A stretch of 64,000 bases of DNA, taken from positions 1,099,663 through 1,163,662 of the forward strand of contig MNCI01004927.1 in assembly GCA_015680685.1 (NCBI GenBank). Reading direction: 5' to 3'. The notes beneath the pieces were generated by a model, which saw nothing but the letters and a program-made list of their open reading frames with translations, made no database searches and was not told the origin of the DNA. The translations under genes were made by a program, and so were the position numbers. Every line of letters starts with the position of its first letter. Position 1 is the first letter of the stretch. Positions 30,875-42,249 of the stretch are shown here, in pieces. Source of the stretch: Gnetum montanum (taxonomy: Eukaryota; Streptophyta; Gnetopsida; Gnetales; Gnetaceae).

Positions 30875-33330
30875 ATGGCTTCAACACTTAAAGAAAAGTT
30901 ATCACCTACCAAAGAGCCACAAACGAGTCATGACAAGAGACATGATGATGAAGACTGGAGTGTGCCTATGTAAACAAGGATTTTCATATGCCCATACCAA
31001 TCCTTATTATCTTGCTTTCACATTCATCTTTCACCAGGATGAATAGCTAAGGTGGAGAGACTTGCAAGGCAACATTGTTTTGCCTCTAAAACATTCAACA
31101 CCATCCATGCTTTAGGCAACCTTAATGGGGATGAACCTAGGCCATGCATAAGAAGGGTATCATGTGACCAAACGTATGATCAAGTTGTATCAACACATAG
31201 AGGTGCAAGTATGAAGAGATGCTACTATGGAGATAAGGCATGAAAACAACAAAGAAAAGAAAGTCAACCATAATGTTGTCCTAGAAGAAATTAATGATGA
31301 TGCATTCTTAACATAGAAACTTCACCACAATCATGAAGGCCGCTTACAATCACCTATTATTCATTTGAAAGAACTTGTCAAGGTACAATTGCATTCAGCC
31401 CTTGCAAAAACACCAAGAAGATAGGCAAACAACTCTAAACATAGGCATCATTCTCCAACTACTTCCTCTTTCTTCTCATGATCATTAACAGACTTTGATA
31501 GAAAGGAATGAAGACTTAGAAATTACGACACGAAAAGGCGTAGGGATCATGACAGGCATGAATATCGCATAAGGTATCCTACTCAAAAAGAGGATGAGTA
31601 TGAATCAAGAAGAGATAGGATTAGGTGTGAAGAGAGAGAACACTATGAACACCAAAGGGAACATCACTACAACAAAGCTTACAAACCCAATGACCATGAA
31701 GAGCCCTTGTTGGCCACTAGCAATATGATTAATATCAAGGAAGCAGTGTATATTCCAACTAAGCAAGTAAGGGACAATTACATCAAGTGACTAGACATGA
31801 ATAATATTCCTAAATTTGAAGGTGGATATACTGCAAATCCACAACACCATCTTCAAGCATTCCATAATGCCTATGGCCTTTAGAATATTGAACGTGATTG
31901 GCAAAAATAAAGTTATTTTCTAGAACACTCACCAAGGAGGTAGCAAGCTGGTATAAATCCTTAGAACTGAAATCAATTAGAAGATGGAGTACCATGCTAG
32001 AGATTTTTAATGATAAGTATCAAACTTACTCAAAAGTGTCAAATTTAAGAAAACAAATCCAAGAATAAAAGCAAGGGACACATGAATCCTTTAATGCATC
32101 AATGGATAGCTACTATTATCTACTACATAGATGCCCATGCCATGGATTATCATAGAGGGAATAGCTCAAACATATCAGTGATGGGTTGAGAAACAAAACC
32201 AGAGAAACCCTTGGAGTCTATGCCCAAGGAAGATTATCAAAGATGACCATCCATTGAATCCAAAAGTTGATAGACCAAGTGGCAAAAGTGAAAGGAGAAC
32301 TAAAGAAAAGAGAATCAGCTAACAAGTGGAACCAAGATCCATCAATTAGGAAATGGGATGTTAAGATGTGCGATAAACAAGAAGATGAAACCTTGGAAGA
32401 TGTCATCCAAAAAAAGACTCTACCAATTCAAAAATCAATTAATAACATTGCAACAAAGGTAGAAAAGGTGTGGGACTTTGTGGATGAGAAGTTTGGTATA
32501 GCTCTTAAGATAGTGAAAGAAAGGACTGAACAAGTGCTCAACAAAGGCAAAGATAAGAAAAAGAGAAGAGATCATGGATGAGAGGGTTATAAATAGAAAA
32601 GAAAAGTTGCTATAGTTGAGGAATGTATAAACTCAATTCATAAGAAGAGGAAGGATGCAAGGTGTGCTAGTATGAAAATCCTAAGGGATGTTTCCCTATT
32701 ATGACCCACTTGCAAGAGTTTGGGACATATGCACTTAACCCAAGATTTTTTAAAAAGCAAATGCCAAGACAATTACCATATCCTCAAGGTAATCTCAGAT
32801 AATCTTTCCAGTCGACCTACTACCCAAGTGGAGCCTATCCTCAACCATAGGAGTAATACTAGCAGTAGAGGCAATAACCACAACCATGGGAAATGCCACC
32901 GCCAAGGAAACAATATTGATACAAGTAACCTGATCCTCATGGATATTATGTCCAATGTCCTATCTCTTTAGGAAATTCTTTAGTTTATACTTTTTCTCAT
33001 TATTATTCACTAGAGTATCATAGGCCCACAACTCCCAGGATGGATCCCAATCCTTATGCACATCAACCAATAGTTGGTTCATTAAACCATCCTTCAAATT
33101 CTCTATCAATAGTGCCACCATTGATTATGAAAATGGAACTACCATTACAACCACATCAGAAGAATGCTACAAGGGTAATAAACACATAAGAGGAGGTAAT
33201 GCTAAATGAACATCAATCTAGAAAATGTCTATTCTTCTGAACAAGTTCAAAAAGGGTTCAATGGATGGGGACTCCATCTACATGTACTCCTCAAGGGAAT
33301 ACTAGGCTTCCATAGTCTACCAATCTAAAT
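30875..33330 (+). pseudogene. Element D gag, heavily decayed
   Basis: Begins MASTLKEKLSPTKEP at 30875. Capsid similarity to A, E and F appears from about 31800 (HHLQAFHNAYG) to 32580 (KVEKVWDFVDEKFGIALKIV, matching KVDQMWDSLDSRFETILKII of F). A knuckle-like remnant ...YENPKGCFPIMTHLQEFG sits near 32670-32720. Stops and frameshifts occur throughout. Confidence 0.7.
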
Positions 33331-33389
33331 CTGACTACTATCATGCTATGTCAAATGGATACACATTGGATTAAGGCAGAAGTGCTTTC

Positions 33390-33860
33390 CCATCAGAGAA
33401 TAGATCAAAGAAGTTCCTTGTTATTTCTCCAAATAGCAGGTCATAAGCCATGCAAAGCTCTACTGGATTCCAGGTTAGGAGTGAACCAAATTTCACAAGA
33501 TATGTACAAAGCCTGCAATCTTCTGCTACTCAGTAAAAGCAATATTCAATTAGAGCTTACAAACCAATCAATCATTGTTCCACTTAGATATGTGGATGAT
33601 GTCATCACCACCATCAATGGCTAGTTCTACGCTACTAATTTCTTAGTAATACATGTTGGGAAAAATAAATGAGAATTTCCTATAATAATAGGAAAGACCT
33701 GGCTTAGCACTCTGGATGCTAAGCTAGGAATTAGAGATTTTTCCTTGAAAACTTCCAAGGAGGATGAAGCTAGAATTATATAAAGACACTAAGTTCCATG
33801 TATCTTATATAGTGATAATGGGTGCAATTACGTGTAGAATATCTGGGTTGTTAAATAAGG
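33390..33860 (+). pseudogene. Element D aspartic protease
   Basis: ALLDSRLGVNQISQDMYKA aligns with ALLDSGFGVNLISQEMYKA in H. The active site reads D-S-R where D-S-G is expected, so it is inactive as written. A degenerate IIIGKTWLSTLDAKLGI (IIMGRAWL in F and H) follows near 33685-33730. Confidence 0.75.
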
Positions 33861-34289
33861 AAATAATATAGCATGCAATGAGCATGTAGAAGAAATGTGT
33901 GTGCAACAATGTCTATATGCGATAGCCACCAAATAAGAAGGCACCTAGAGGCTAGTTATTGATAAAGAGAAAAAATCCAAAATATACATGAAACTAACTA
34001 ATTAGATCGTAAGTGCCCATGTTGAGGAAACAAGTAAGTTAGAAGAACTAAGAAGAAAACAACCCAGTGCTCATTCACACAAAGAAGAAGACATTGAATG
34101 GGAATAACTAGAAATCCCAGACAAGTTTAAGCCAAAACCATTAGGGTTAAAAGCCCTACCAGAAGTGTTAGAATATGCTTTTCTAAATAATAAAAAATAG
34201 ATAATCATCAACGCTAACCTTGATAAAGACCAAAAGAAAAGATTATTGGAAGTTGTCAACAAATGGCTGACAACATTCGCATCGTCTTA

Positions 34290-35640
34290 TGATGAAATCA
34301 CAAGCATTAATCCATGAATATGTCAACACCAAATTTACACAAATCCAACTATCAAGCCACATTACCAACCTCAAAGAAGGTTGAATCCCAAGCTCATAGA
34401 AGTAGTAAAACACGAGTTAGAAAAGCTAATAAAGGCAGGATTCATCTATCCCATTGTGGACAGTGAATTGGTTAGTCCCTTAGTCATTATCTCAAAGAAA
34501 GGTGGAAAGTGGAGGGTATGTATTGATTTTTGGTTATTGAACTCCACGAAATTTTAGGATCATTTCCCTCTACCATTCATTACTAGGTCCTCGATACCAT
34601 AGCACGACATCAACATTATAGTTTCCTTGATGGGAATAGCAAGTATAAACAAATCTACATTGCATCGGAAGATCAGGAAAAGACTACATTCACTAGTCCA
34701 TGGAGGACATTTACTTACAAGAAAATGCCTTGTGGTTTGTGCAATGCACCTACTACTTTTTAGATATCAGTATTGAGTATATTTCAAAAACAAATTGGTA
34801 ATGACATAGAAGTATTTATGAATGATTTCTCTACTTATGGGCTAGATTTCAAGTAGGCATTGGATCGTTTGGAGTAGGTATTAAAAAGATGCATTGAAAC
34901 CAATTTGAAAAAGAGCCATTTGATGGTCCAAGATGGGATTGTCCTGGGACATAAAATATCATAGAGGGAGATAAAGGTAGATCCACATAAGATAAGAGTC
35001 ATTCAAAACATCACCCAAAGGCCACAAACTGTAAAAGATGTTAGATCATTTTTGGGCCATATATGATATTATAAGATATTCATAAAAAAAAATTCAAAAT
35101 AGCAAAGCCCTTGGTAGAATTGACCAAGAAATATGTACCATTCCAATGGACAGACTAATGTGAGAAGGTATTTGAGACACTGAAATAGAGGGTAATTGAA
35201 ACATCAATCCTTCAAGCTCCAAATCATCTAACCCCTTCCACATAATGACAGATGCTTCTTATTATGTACTAGTTGCAATACTGACATAGCTTGATAATCA
35301 GAAGAAATCATACTATATACATTGTGCCACCAGAAGCATCATCAAACCACAACTTAATTACACCAATATAGAAAAAGAGCTTATGACTGTGGTGTATGCA
35401 TTGGAAAAATTCAGACATTACATGCTCGGGTATCCTATTTTTGTCTAGATGGACCATAGTGTAATAAGATTTTTGATAAATAAATAAGCAGTGAGTCTTA
35501 CGGTGATAAGGTGGCTCATAATACTACAAGAATTGGACATCACTATGATTGATAAAAAAGGAATAGAGAGCATTGTAGTAAATCACTTGTCAAGGCTAAG
35601 ATGGAAACCATAGAAGTAAGAAGAGCCACTATTAGACTAG
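34290..35640 (+). pseudogene. Element D reverse transcriptase and RNase H
   Basis: RT landmarks in order: LIKAGFIYPIVDSELVSPLV, KKGGKWRVCIDFWLLN (about 34494-34545), FTYKKMPCGLCNAPTTF (about 34714-34762) and the catalytic FMND at 34815-34826, with the first aspartate replaced by N. VDPHKIRVIQNI and RSFLGH follow. RNase H begins with MTDASYYVLVAILTQ near 35240 and includes IEKELMTVVYALEKFRHY. There are many in-frame stops, so it is inactive. Confidence 0.85.
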
Positions 35641-35699
35641 TTCCCTAATGAGAATTTGTCCATGAGGACAACAATGGCTATCAATTGGACAAAGAAGTT

Positions 35700-36990
35700 A
35701 TGGATCACTAATTATATGACTTATCTTCTCACACAAGAACTTCTTGTTAAGTGGAATAGAAAACAGAAAGAGCAGTTCCTCCATAAAGTAAAGTAATATA
35801 TGGAAATTAATGGAAATCTTTACAAAATTTTTGCTAATGGATTAGTAAGATGGTGTGTTTCATAAGAGAACCAAAAAAGAATTATATAGGATGCACATGA
35901 AGGACCATGTGGTGGTCACTATGCAGGATGCAAGAAAACACTTAAGCTGATGATGGCAGGATACATCTGGCCTAGCATATTTCGAGATGCATACAACTTC
36001 ACCCATTGTTATGAGAGATGTCACCATGATGAAGGAATAACAGCCAAGAATGAATGGTCACAACAATGGACTCAACCATTAGAACCACTTGACATATGGG
36101 GAATTTATTTATGGGGCCTATTACACCAATGTCAAATGGGAAAGCATACATTATAGTGATGATTGATTATTGCATTAAATGGGCAAAAGAAACTATAGTC
36201 AAGGATGATATAACAAAGATAACTGCTAAATTATTTTAACAACATGTGTTAAATAGGTTTGGAGTACCACAAATGCTCATATCTAACAATAGAACACACT
36301 TCACGGGTGCTACATTCAAAAAGCTCATGCAACAACTTAGGGTGAACCATAAATTAACCATACCATACCACCCTAAGCAAATGGTCAAGTGGAAGTGAAA
36401 AACCAAGAAATTGCACAAATATTAACTAAAATAATTAGTTAATTTAGGAAAGATTTGAGAACTAAACTAAATGATGCTCTATGGGCCTATATGACCAGAT
36501 GGAAACTTCCCGTAAGATACTTGCCTTATGAGCTAGTTTATGGAAAACTTCCTATGCTACCAATCTAAGTAAAGCTACAAATGTTAGCTACTACTAGTCA
36601 ACTTGACCTAGACTTAAGCCTAACTCAAAAAGAACATCTCATGAATCTCAACCTTTTAGAGGAAAATAGGCTTATTGCCCTGATGAGCAATGAAGTACAT
36701 AAGTACTCCAAACACAGGCATGACTCATGCATATGACAAGTATCAATTTAACTAGGTGATAAAGTCCTGTATTATAATCCCAATCATGTACCACAGAAGG
36801 CTAAGTTTCAAACCTTATGGGAAGAATCCTACATCGTCTAAGCAACATATTCCTTAGGTGCCATGTAGATGTACCACCCAACCAACCCACACAAACTCAT
36901 TCTAGTTAATATTCAATAGGTCAAAGCATACCACGAACATACCAATTCCTCTGTGAATTCTAGGGAGCTCACTAAATTATCTTCCACTTG
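35700..36990 (+). pseudogene. Element D integrase
   Basis: The zinc-binding part reads HEGPCGGHYAGCKKTLKL, then YERCHH (35890-36020). The core has RFGVPQMLISNNRTHFTG near 36255-36310, where the catalytic D of SD-x-GTHF is N, followed by PYHPKQ. A C-terminal segment with KAKFQTLWEESYIV near 36800-36840 corresponds to the usual K-x-x-x-W-x-G-P/S-Y. Stops are frequent. This is the only integrase core in the window. Confidence 0.8.
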
Positions 36991-38364
36991 TTCGACCTTT
37001 TGGTTAAATATTTTCAATGATAGTCGTGGGCGTGTCTCATGTGATACTTAGGCATCGAACCAAATCTTTATTTTCTTATTACTTTTTCATATTCATTGAT
37101 ATCTTTTCATTCTTTTATATCTTTCCATTTATTAATCGCTTGTTATTCTTTGACATCTTTCAAATTCTTTCTTGACTTTTCCATTTTCCTATGATTTTTG
37201 TTATTTATTTTTTACATATTTTTGCTGCTTTATATAATAAAGTGCACATGAATAAAGCAAGATGTAGTTCCAATAAGGTGAAAATTTTTCTATATTATTA
37301 AATAATGAAAGAATGATTTCATATAATAGTGAGACCATGTCATTCATCCATTCATTTCCATTAATAAGAGATTCTTACCATGGTCATAATGATATTCCTT
37401 TCATAATAAAACTAAAAATAAACTTGTGATCATTATGCCTTATTAGAAAAGTAAAGAACTAAGTGGGAATGAAAAGGGTGTGACATCAAGGGGATGTGTG
37501 AATTCTCTGAGACTACTACTATGATTCTTATCATATTTCTAAAAAGTGTATTATTTTTTCAAGTTTCAAGGAAAAATGGAACCAAGAGTATAACAACTGC
37601 TACCTTACCATGTCATTCGAAAGACATGTTATCCATGCTTGAAGGTAGGCAAGTTCTTAGAAATCTCAAAAAAGAAAAAGAAAAAAGTGTGCTATTAATA
37701 AATTACCTTTCTTGAACAACATTGTCAAATCATAATACTTCTTATGATAGTGATATTCTTGTGGTTGTCAATCTTAGGGATGATACAATGTGATGTTAGA
37801 TCATGGACAAAAAGGCTAATGATGACTTTAACCACATATTCCACACAAGGATTCATTATGTCTATGGTAAGACACCTCACATCCCAATTTCTACAATCCC
37901 TTCTAATCCCATTCCACCTCACTCATATATTTAATTGCAATTCTATGGTTTTGTATAATATAGTGTTATTTTCCAATTTTTGCAATACTAACATGTGTGT
38001 TTTGTAAGATAGGTATCCTTGACATTCAACTTCTTAGTTCCTACGGACACTTATAAGTGTGGCTATACGAGGGCACTAAGGGCTGAAGCCTACTTTGGGG
38101 AGGATCCACTTGTCTAACTCTTGTACCTTATACCTGATGATTAATTCTAGTTCATCTTGTGCCTACAAGACACTTTAGCACTCAAAGTTTATTTCCCATA
38201 AGTTTTATAATCTATCCATACGTTAATAATCCTCAATCCATCTCATATATATCTACTTAACCTTTGTTGCTTGAGATTCCTTCCTTATGATCTTTGAATG
38301 CCAAATTTTTATAATCCAAGCATCAACTATGATTCAAAATCCTTTAGATAGTCTCCATATCTTC
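36991..38364 (+). other. Element D post-pol spacer
   Basis: Non-coding and T-rich. It contains GGTGTGACATCAAGGGGATG (37478-37497) and the GGGGAGGATCCACTT block (38058-38115), in the same order as in A, E, G and H. Confidence 0.65.
38058..38115 (+). other. Conserved spacer block, copy 3 of 7
   Basis: GTGTGGCTATACGAGGGCAC followed by TTTGGGGAGGATCCACTTG. In D it comes after integrase; in pol-less elements it comes after gag or protease. Confidence 0.6.
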
Positions 38365-39208
38365 TAATGAGTCATGATTTGCTTATCTTGACATTAGAGC
38401 CTTAACATCTAATGAATCATTGTTTTATGTTTGCTCTGACATTGGGTACGTGATGTCAGGGCCTGGATGCAATGTCGGGTACTTAACGTCAAGGTATATA
38501 CTCTAGCCTATAAATATAATGCCTAGGCTCCCATTTTGAGTTAGTTTTCAAGTTAGTCTTTAGTTAGAGTAGTGAAGCTCTTACCATTTCTTCTCTCTAG
38601 TTTTCAAGTAAAGTGTGTATGGTTCTTTATTCGAGCACTAATGTACCTAAGTGCAACAGTGTGACAGGAATAAAAATGAACTCTTTCGATAATCCTTGTA
38701 GCATCGAGAATAGATTAATGTTTCCTTTAATGCACTTTACTTTCATGCTTTCTACTTAAATGCTTTTGAATTAAGCAATCTATTTCCAGTTGTTAATGAA
38801 CACAAGCATGACCACTTTGAGCATACATATAGTACTTAGTAACATAACAACACTTAATGTTTGGTAGCCCAGTAGTGCTATATGTGTTTAGGATGTGTCT
38901 AGGAAAGTGGGGCAGTTACTTGTGTTAGGCTAGCTTAGATCTTGTTTTACATCTTTTATTAGTTTAATTAATTTATCTCTTTATCATCATCAGGAGTAGC
39001 ATAGAAATTAGACCACATCATATGCCTCACTTTGGACTAAACTATACATGATAAAGATACCACTAGTCCAAGTGGGAAGACAACAAACTACGATTAGAGC
39101 ATAACGATCTAGATGCCACAGCTAGTCCCATCCATGGAATTTGATCGGATCACGTGTGAACACTTGTAATTCATATGGTTGAGCATATAGGTACCTTGCC
39201 ACTCATCA
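38365..39208 (+). repeat. Element E 5' LTR
   Basis: Starts TAATGAGTCATG (TGATGAGTCATG in the 3' copy) and ends GCCACTCATCA. Words upstream of TATAAATA (38509-38516) are TGACATTGGGTACGTGATGTC and GCAATGTCGGGTACTTAACGTC, variants of the TGACGTC palindrome. Confidence 0.85.
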
Positions 39209-39226
39209 TTGGCACTATTGTCAGGG
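39209..39226 (+). other. Element E primer-binding site
   Basis: TTGGCACTATTGTCAGGG abuts the LTR, a degenerate tRNA-Asp-type site. It shows that the LTR at 38365 is a 5' LTR and not the missing 3' LTR of D. Confidence 0.7.
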
Positions 39227-39333
39227 ATGGTGCTAGTTATCTAGATTAGTTATATTATACATGATCATTATAAAGGTCTTAATGATTCATCTTTTAGAAA
39301 ATATTAAATCACACACATTGTAAACCGACAAGA

Positions 39334-39785
39334 ATGTCTCTCCCACAAGGAAGTGACCATGCACTATATAGCGAACACATTCATTGGAGAAATAATGAGA
39401 TATATGATGAAGAAAATTGGAGTAGTCAACCTTATGTAGGGGTTCCTCTTATAATCATGACCATCCTGACGACACTTAAATACTATATTCACCTAAGGTA
39501 AACAATCTTGGAGGAGATGATGTAGGTCCTAAGCTAGGGGAGACCTCAAGGCTTAAGACCTCCTTGAAACCAAGGAATGATAAATTAAGGGATGCTCAGG
39601 AACACCATAGAAGCCATGGAAATTCTATCAATTCCTCATCTTCTTCTTCCCCTTCAATGTCTAGTTCTGACGAAGATGAACGTAGGTATAGAGATAGAGC
39701 TCCACTAAAGGGTCAAACTAAAATCCATAATCAAACCAATGGGAAAATTCAAAGACATCATTATGAACATATACAACATCATCAC
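39334..39785 (+). pseudogene. Element E gag, part 1 of 3
   Basis: Starts MSLPQGSDHALYSEHIHWRN, aligned with MPLLQDYNNATPSEEIHWRT of element A. A low-complexity serine run and basic segment (39564-39785) ends at the insertion of element F. The next part of the same gene begins at 46529. Confidence 0.7.
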
Positions 39786-40566
39786 TGATGAGTGGCGAGG
39801 TACCCCTACACTCAACCATACGAATACGAGCATTTCATGCGCGATCTGGTTGAACTCCAAGGACTAAGTACTTACGCACCTTAATGGAACACTCAGGATT
39901 AATCAATCGTTATCTTCCCAAACTTACTTGTATTGTCACGGTTGTATGGTTAAGTAAGCTTGAGGTATATGATTTTTATAACTTTTATCTTTCTGGTGTC
40001 TTATGCTAATAAGGGAAAGGGAAAGAGAACTAAGTGGCTAACTTACTTTAACTATTCATTAATTAAGTTCTAATTGTTCTAACACCAGTATCTATTCCCA
40101 CTTGCCGTACACATCTTGAACCAGTGCATCGTTGCTAGGATTACCAAACGCTAATCATTATTGGGTTACCAAGTGCTACACGCATGCTCAAAGTGGTTGT
40201 ACTGAGTGCACTTAACTAAGAGGATCAAGGGTTAAGAGAGAAATTAATTAACTAGGAAAGCATTAAATATTCAATAAGAATTAATTACTAATTAGCTTAG
40301 TCTGTATGTTGTAAGGTTTATCATAAAGTTTGTCTTTATTGTTGTACACAAATGTGTGCTCAGGTACAATTTGTGTGAATAAAGATCCATTCACTCTATG
40401 ACTCCTATTGCGAGCACACAGAAATTATTCTAACTCTAGAATGGTAAAACTACAAGAGTTTCGCTAAGGGTCTAAGTCTAACTATTGGGAACAAAGGGCA
40501 CTGCCTCTTATTTATAGAAGATGAGGTAGGATGCGATATCGCATACATGATATTGCGGGCTCATTA
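39786..40566 (-). repeat. Element F 3' LTR (left copy)
   Basis: The plus strand runs from TGATGAGTGGCGAGGTACC to GGGCTCATTA. TATTTATA (TATAAATA on the minus strand) is at 40509-40516. Upstream palindromic words GCGATATCGC and GATATTGC lie at 40533-40556. Confidence 0.9.
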
Positions 40567-41309
40567 TACCCCCATGACTAAATGAAAACTCATCCTCGAG
40601 TTCCTTACAAAATATTGGGAAGGTATGGGATTATTGACCTGAATGACACTAATGATGAATGGGGTGACACATGAACAGATCATCATTATAATACATGGCA
40701 ATATTAGTGTTCATGACCAAAAGAGTGAACACTATACACATTTGACATCCAGCCTTATTTAGCAGCTGAGAGAGAAGAGAGAGAAAAGACGAGAAGAAGG
40801 CATGTTGCTACCAACGCCAAGATTGCGCCTTCCATTGTCCATTCGTAACCACGCCATCAATCTTGTTACTTGCATAAGTGTTCTAGCACTAGTCCATCCT
40901 AAGTGTTTCCTCTAGATCCAATCCATTGTCGTATGATTGCCATCTACACACACAACACAGTCTCATATTAGCAAGGATAAATAAATCACAACGTAGTTGA
41001 TACCTTGCCTTGGTGTAAGGTCCATTGGCTGAGTTGTGATATGGCTAATACAAATTCTGGAGATATAACACTAGTGACTACCCAAGGTGTAGGGGTTAGG
41101 AGAAAATTGAAAAAATTGGACCAGGCAGGATCCCCATGACTAAGAGCGATCCTCCGGTAGCGATAGAATGGAAAAAGATAAGGAATAAGAAATATGGAGA
41201 GAAATAAACAATGACAACGTCGATAAAATGGACGTCAGAAGTGAGAATGAACAAAACAAATGTTGATTTAGAAATGTTTAAGGGAATGAAGTTAATTGAT
41301 GCACCAAAT

Positions 41310-41362
41310 AGGAATGCCAGTGGGTCCTTCCCAAAGCAGGCTCATGCTCATTATTCCCTAAC
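41310..41362 (-). other. Conserved spacer block, copy 5 of 7
   Basis: The minus strand reads CCTGCTTTGGGAAGGACCCA, with GGGAAGGA instead of GGGGAGGA. The upstream AGGGCATTAA half is partly degraded. Confidence 0.5.
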
Positions 41363-41861
41363 AAACCCACATTCAAAGAGTCCATAGGCTCTGGAAATAT
41401 CATTCGAAAGTAAGAGTTAAAGTCTTAACCACAAGAATTTACCAAAAAGAAAACACTGTATCAACCAAAATATAAACTACTGATACAACTGATAATGAGG
41501 TGGAAAATGGAGAAAGAATGATGGAAAGAAGAGAATGGAATGGAGTCCTAAGAACAAGGTGGTGTACAACCCCTTTGTGTATTTATGGTTAATGTGATTG
41601 ATCAGATCCCATTCCAAATCCAACTTCAAACAATCCACATCCAGTGACTTCGCATTAATACACTTGGCCAATCCATCCACTTGAAGTAACAGGAATTCTT
41701 CTGCCAAAGAGTCACCACCATTCCGAAGAAATGAGAAAGGGAAAAGTAGGAAGCGAGAAAGGGAAAAGTAGGAAGTGAGAAAGGGCCTTAGTTAGAGGGA
41801 ACATGTTTATTTAGTTCCATAACCAATGCTTGTAGCCCATATGATTATTTTTTCTAAGGGG

Positions 41862-41920
41862 TGTGCTTTGAATTCTCACTTTTTCTTTTTTCTTTTTTTG
41901 CGTGAGAACCACACCATGCA
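41862..41920 (-). other. Inverted repeat with A-rich loop (element F)
   Basis: The minus strand reads GGTTCTCAC, an A-rich loop, then GTGAGAATTC. Both arms differ from the B copy (TTCCCAC/GTGGGAA) by a compensating change. Outer GGTGTG/CACAC pairing is kept. Confidence 0.6.
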
Positions 41921-41940
41921 AAGATTTATTTTTATTAGCT

Positions 41941-41941
41941 N
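41941..41941. other. Single N, probable ~300-bp assembly gap
   Basis: Left of the N the sequence matches H up to TTATTAGCT (54599). Right of it, it matches H from ATAACTCAAA (54901). About 300 bases present in H are missing exactly at the N. Confidence 0.7.
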
Positions 41942-42249
41942 ATAACTCAAAGGTAAAAACCAAACATTAGTAATCAATAGAATACAATTCATACCATCAT
42001 CAGGAGCACTTATTAGGTGACGAACCTAACAAAACAAACAAACACACAAAGAAATGAAAAAGTATAAATGATGTTGCAAAAGAAAAACAAGAAAAACTTA
42101 AAAAAGGAATCGAGGGCCTCAAATGATCAGCAGAGGTGGCCATCTCCCCCATGACTGAGTTGGAAGGAGGAGATCTGAAATAATGAGCAAGGTCGTCCCT
42201 TCTCAGAGGTATTATGTGCATTGGCCATTCTAAGTTCATGGAAGCAGTT

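Larger units (their letters stand above)
29849..38364 (+). mobile_element. Element D: Athila-like retrotransposon with full gag-pol order, decayed
   Basis: It has a 5' LTR, a primer site, gag, protease, RT, RNase H, integrase and the shared spacer up to 38364, where element E interrupts it. The order with integrase last identifies Ty3/gypsy. RT reads EVFMNDFSTYG at the catalytic motif, close to the VFMDDFSVYG form typical of Athila. Dozens of stops, mostly TAG/TAA/TGA at places expecting CAG/CAA/CGA/TGG, indicate old, methylated DNA. Its 3' end, if still present, must lie right of the window. Confidence 0.85.
40567..42249 (-). other. Element F spacer and ORF2 remnant
   Basis: On the minus strand the spacer contains the hairpin (41862-41920) and the GGGGAGGACCC-like block (41310-41362). 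A polypyrimidine/TG-rich run then ends GTGTGTAG directly before ATGGCAATC (40943-40941), the equivalent of the ORF2 start in A, B and G. The frame after it is quickly interrupted, so ORF2 is a remnant. Confidence 0.6.

Noticed and set aside
38365-39208. This LTR as the 3' LTR of element D
   Set aside because: A primer-binding site and a gag start follow it directly, and its U3 words match the LTR at 63720, not D's LTR at 29849. It is the 5' LTR of E.
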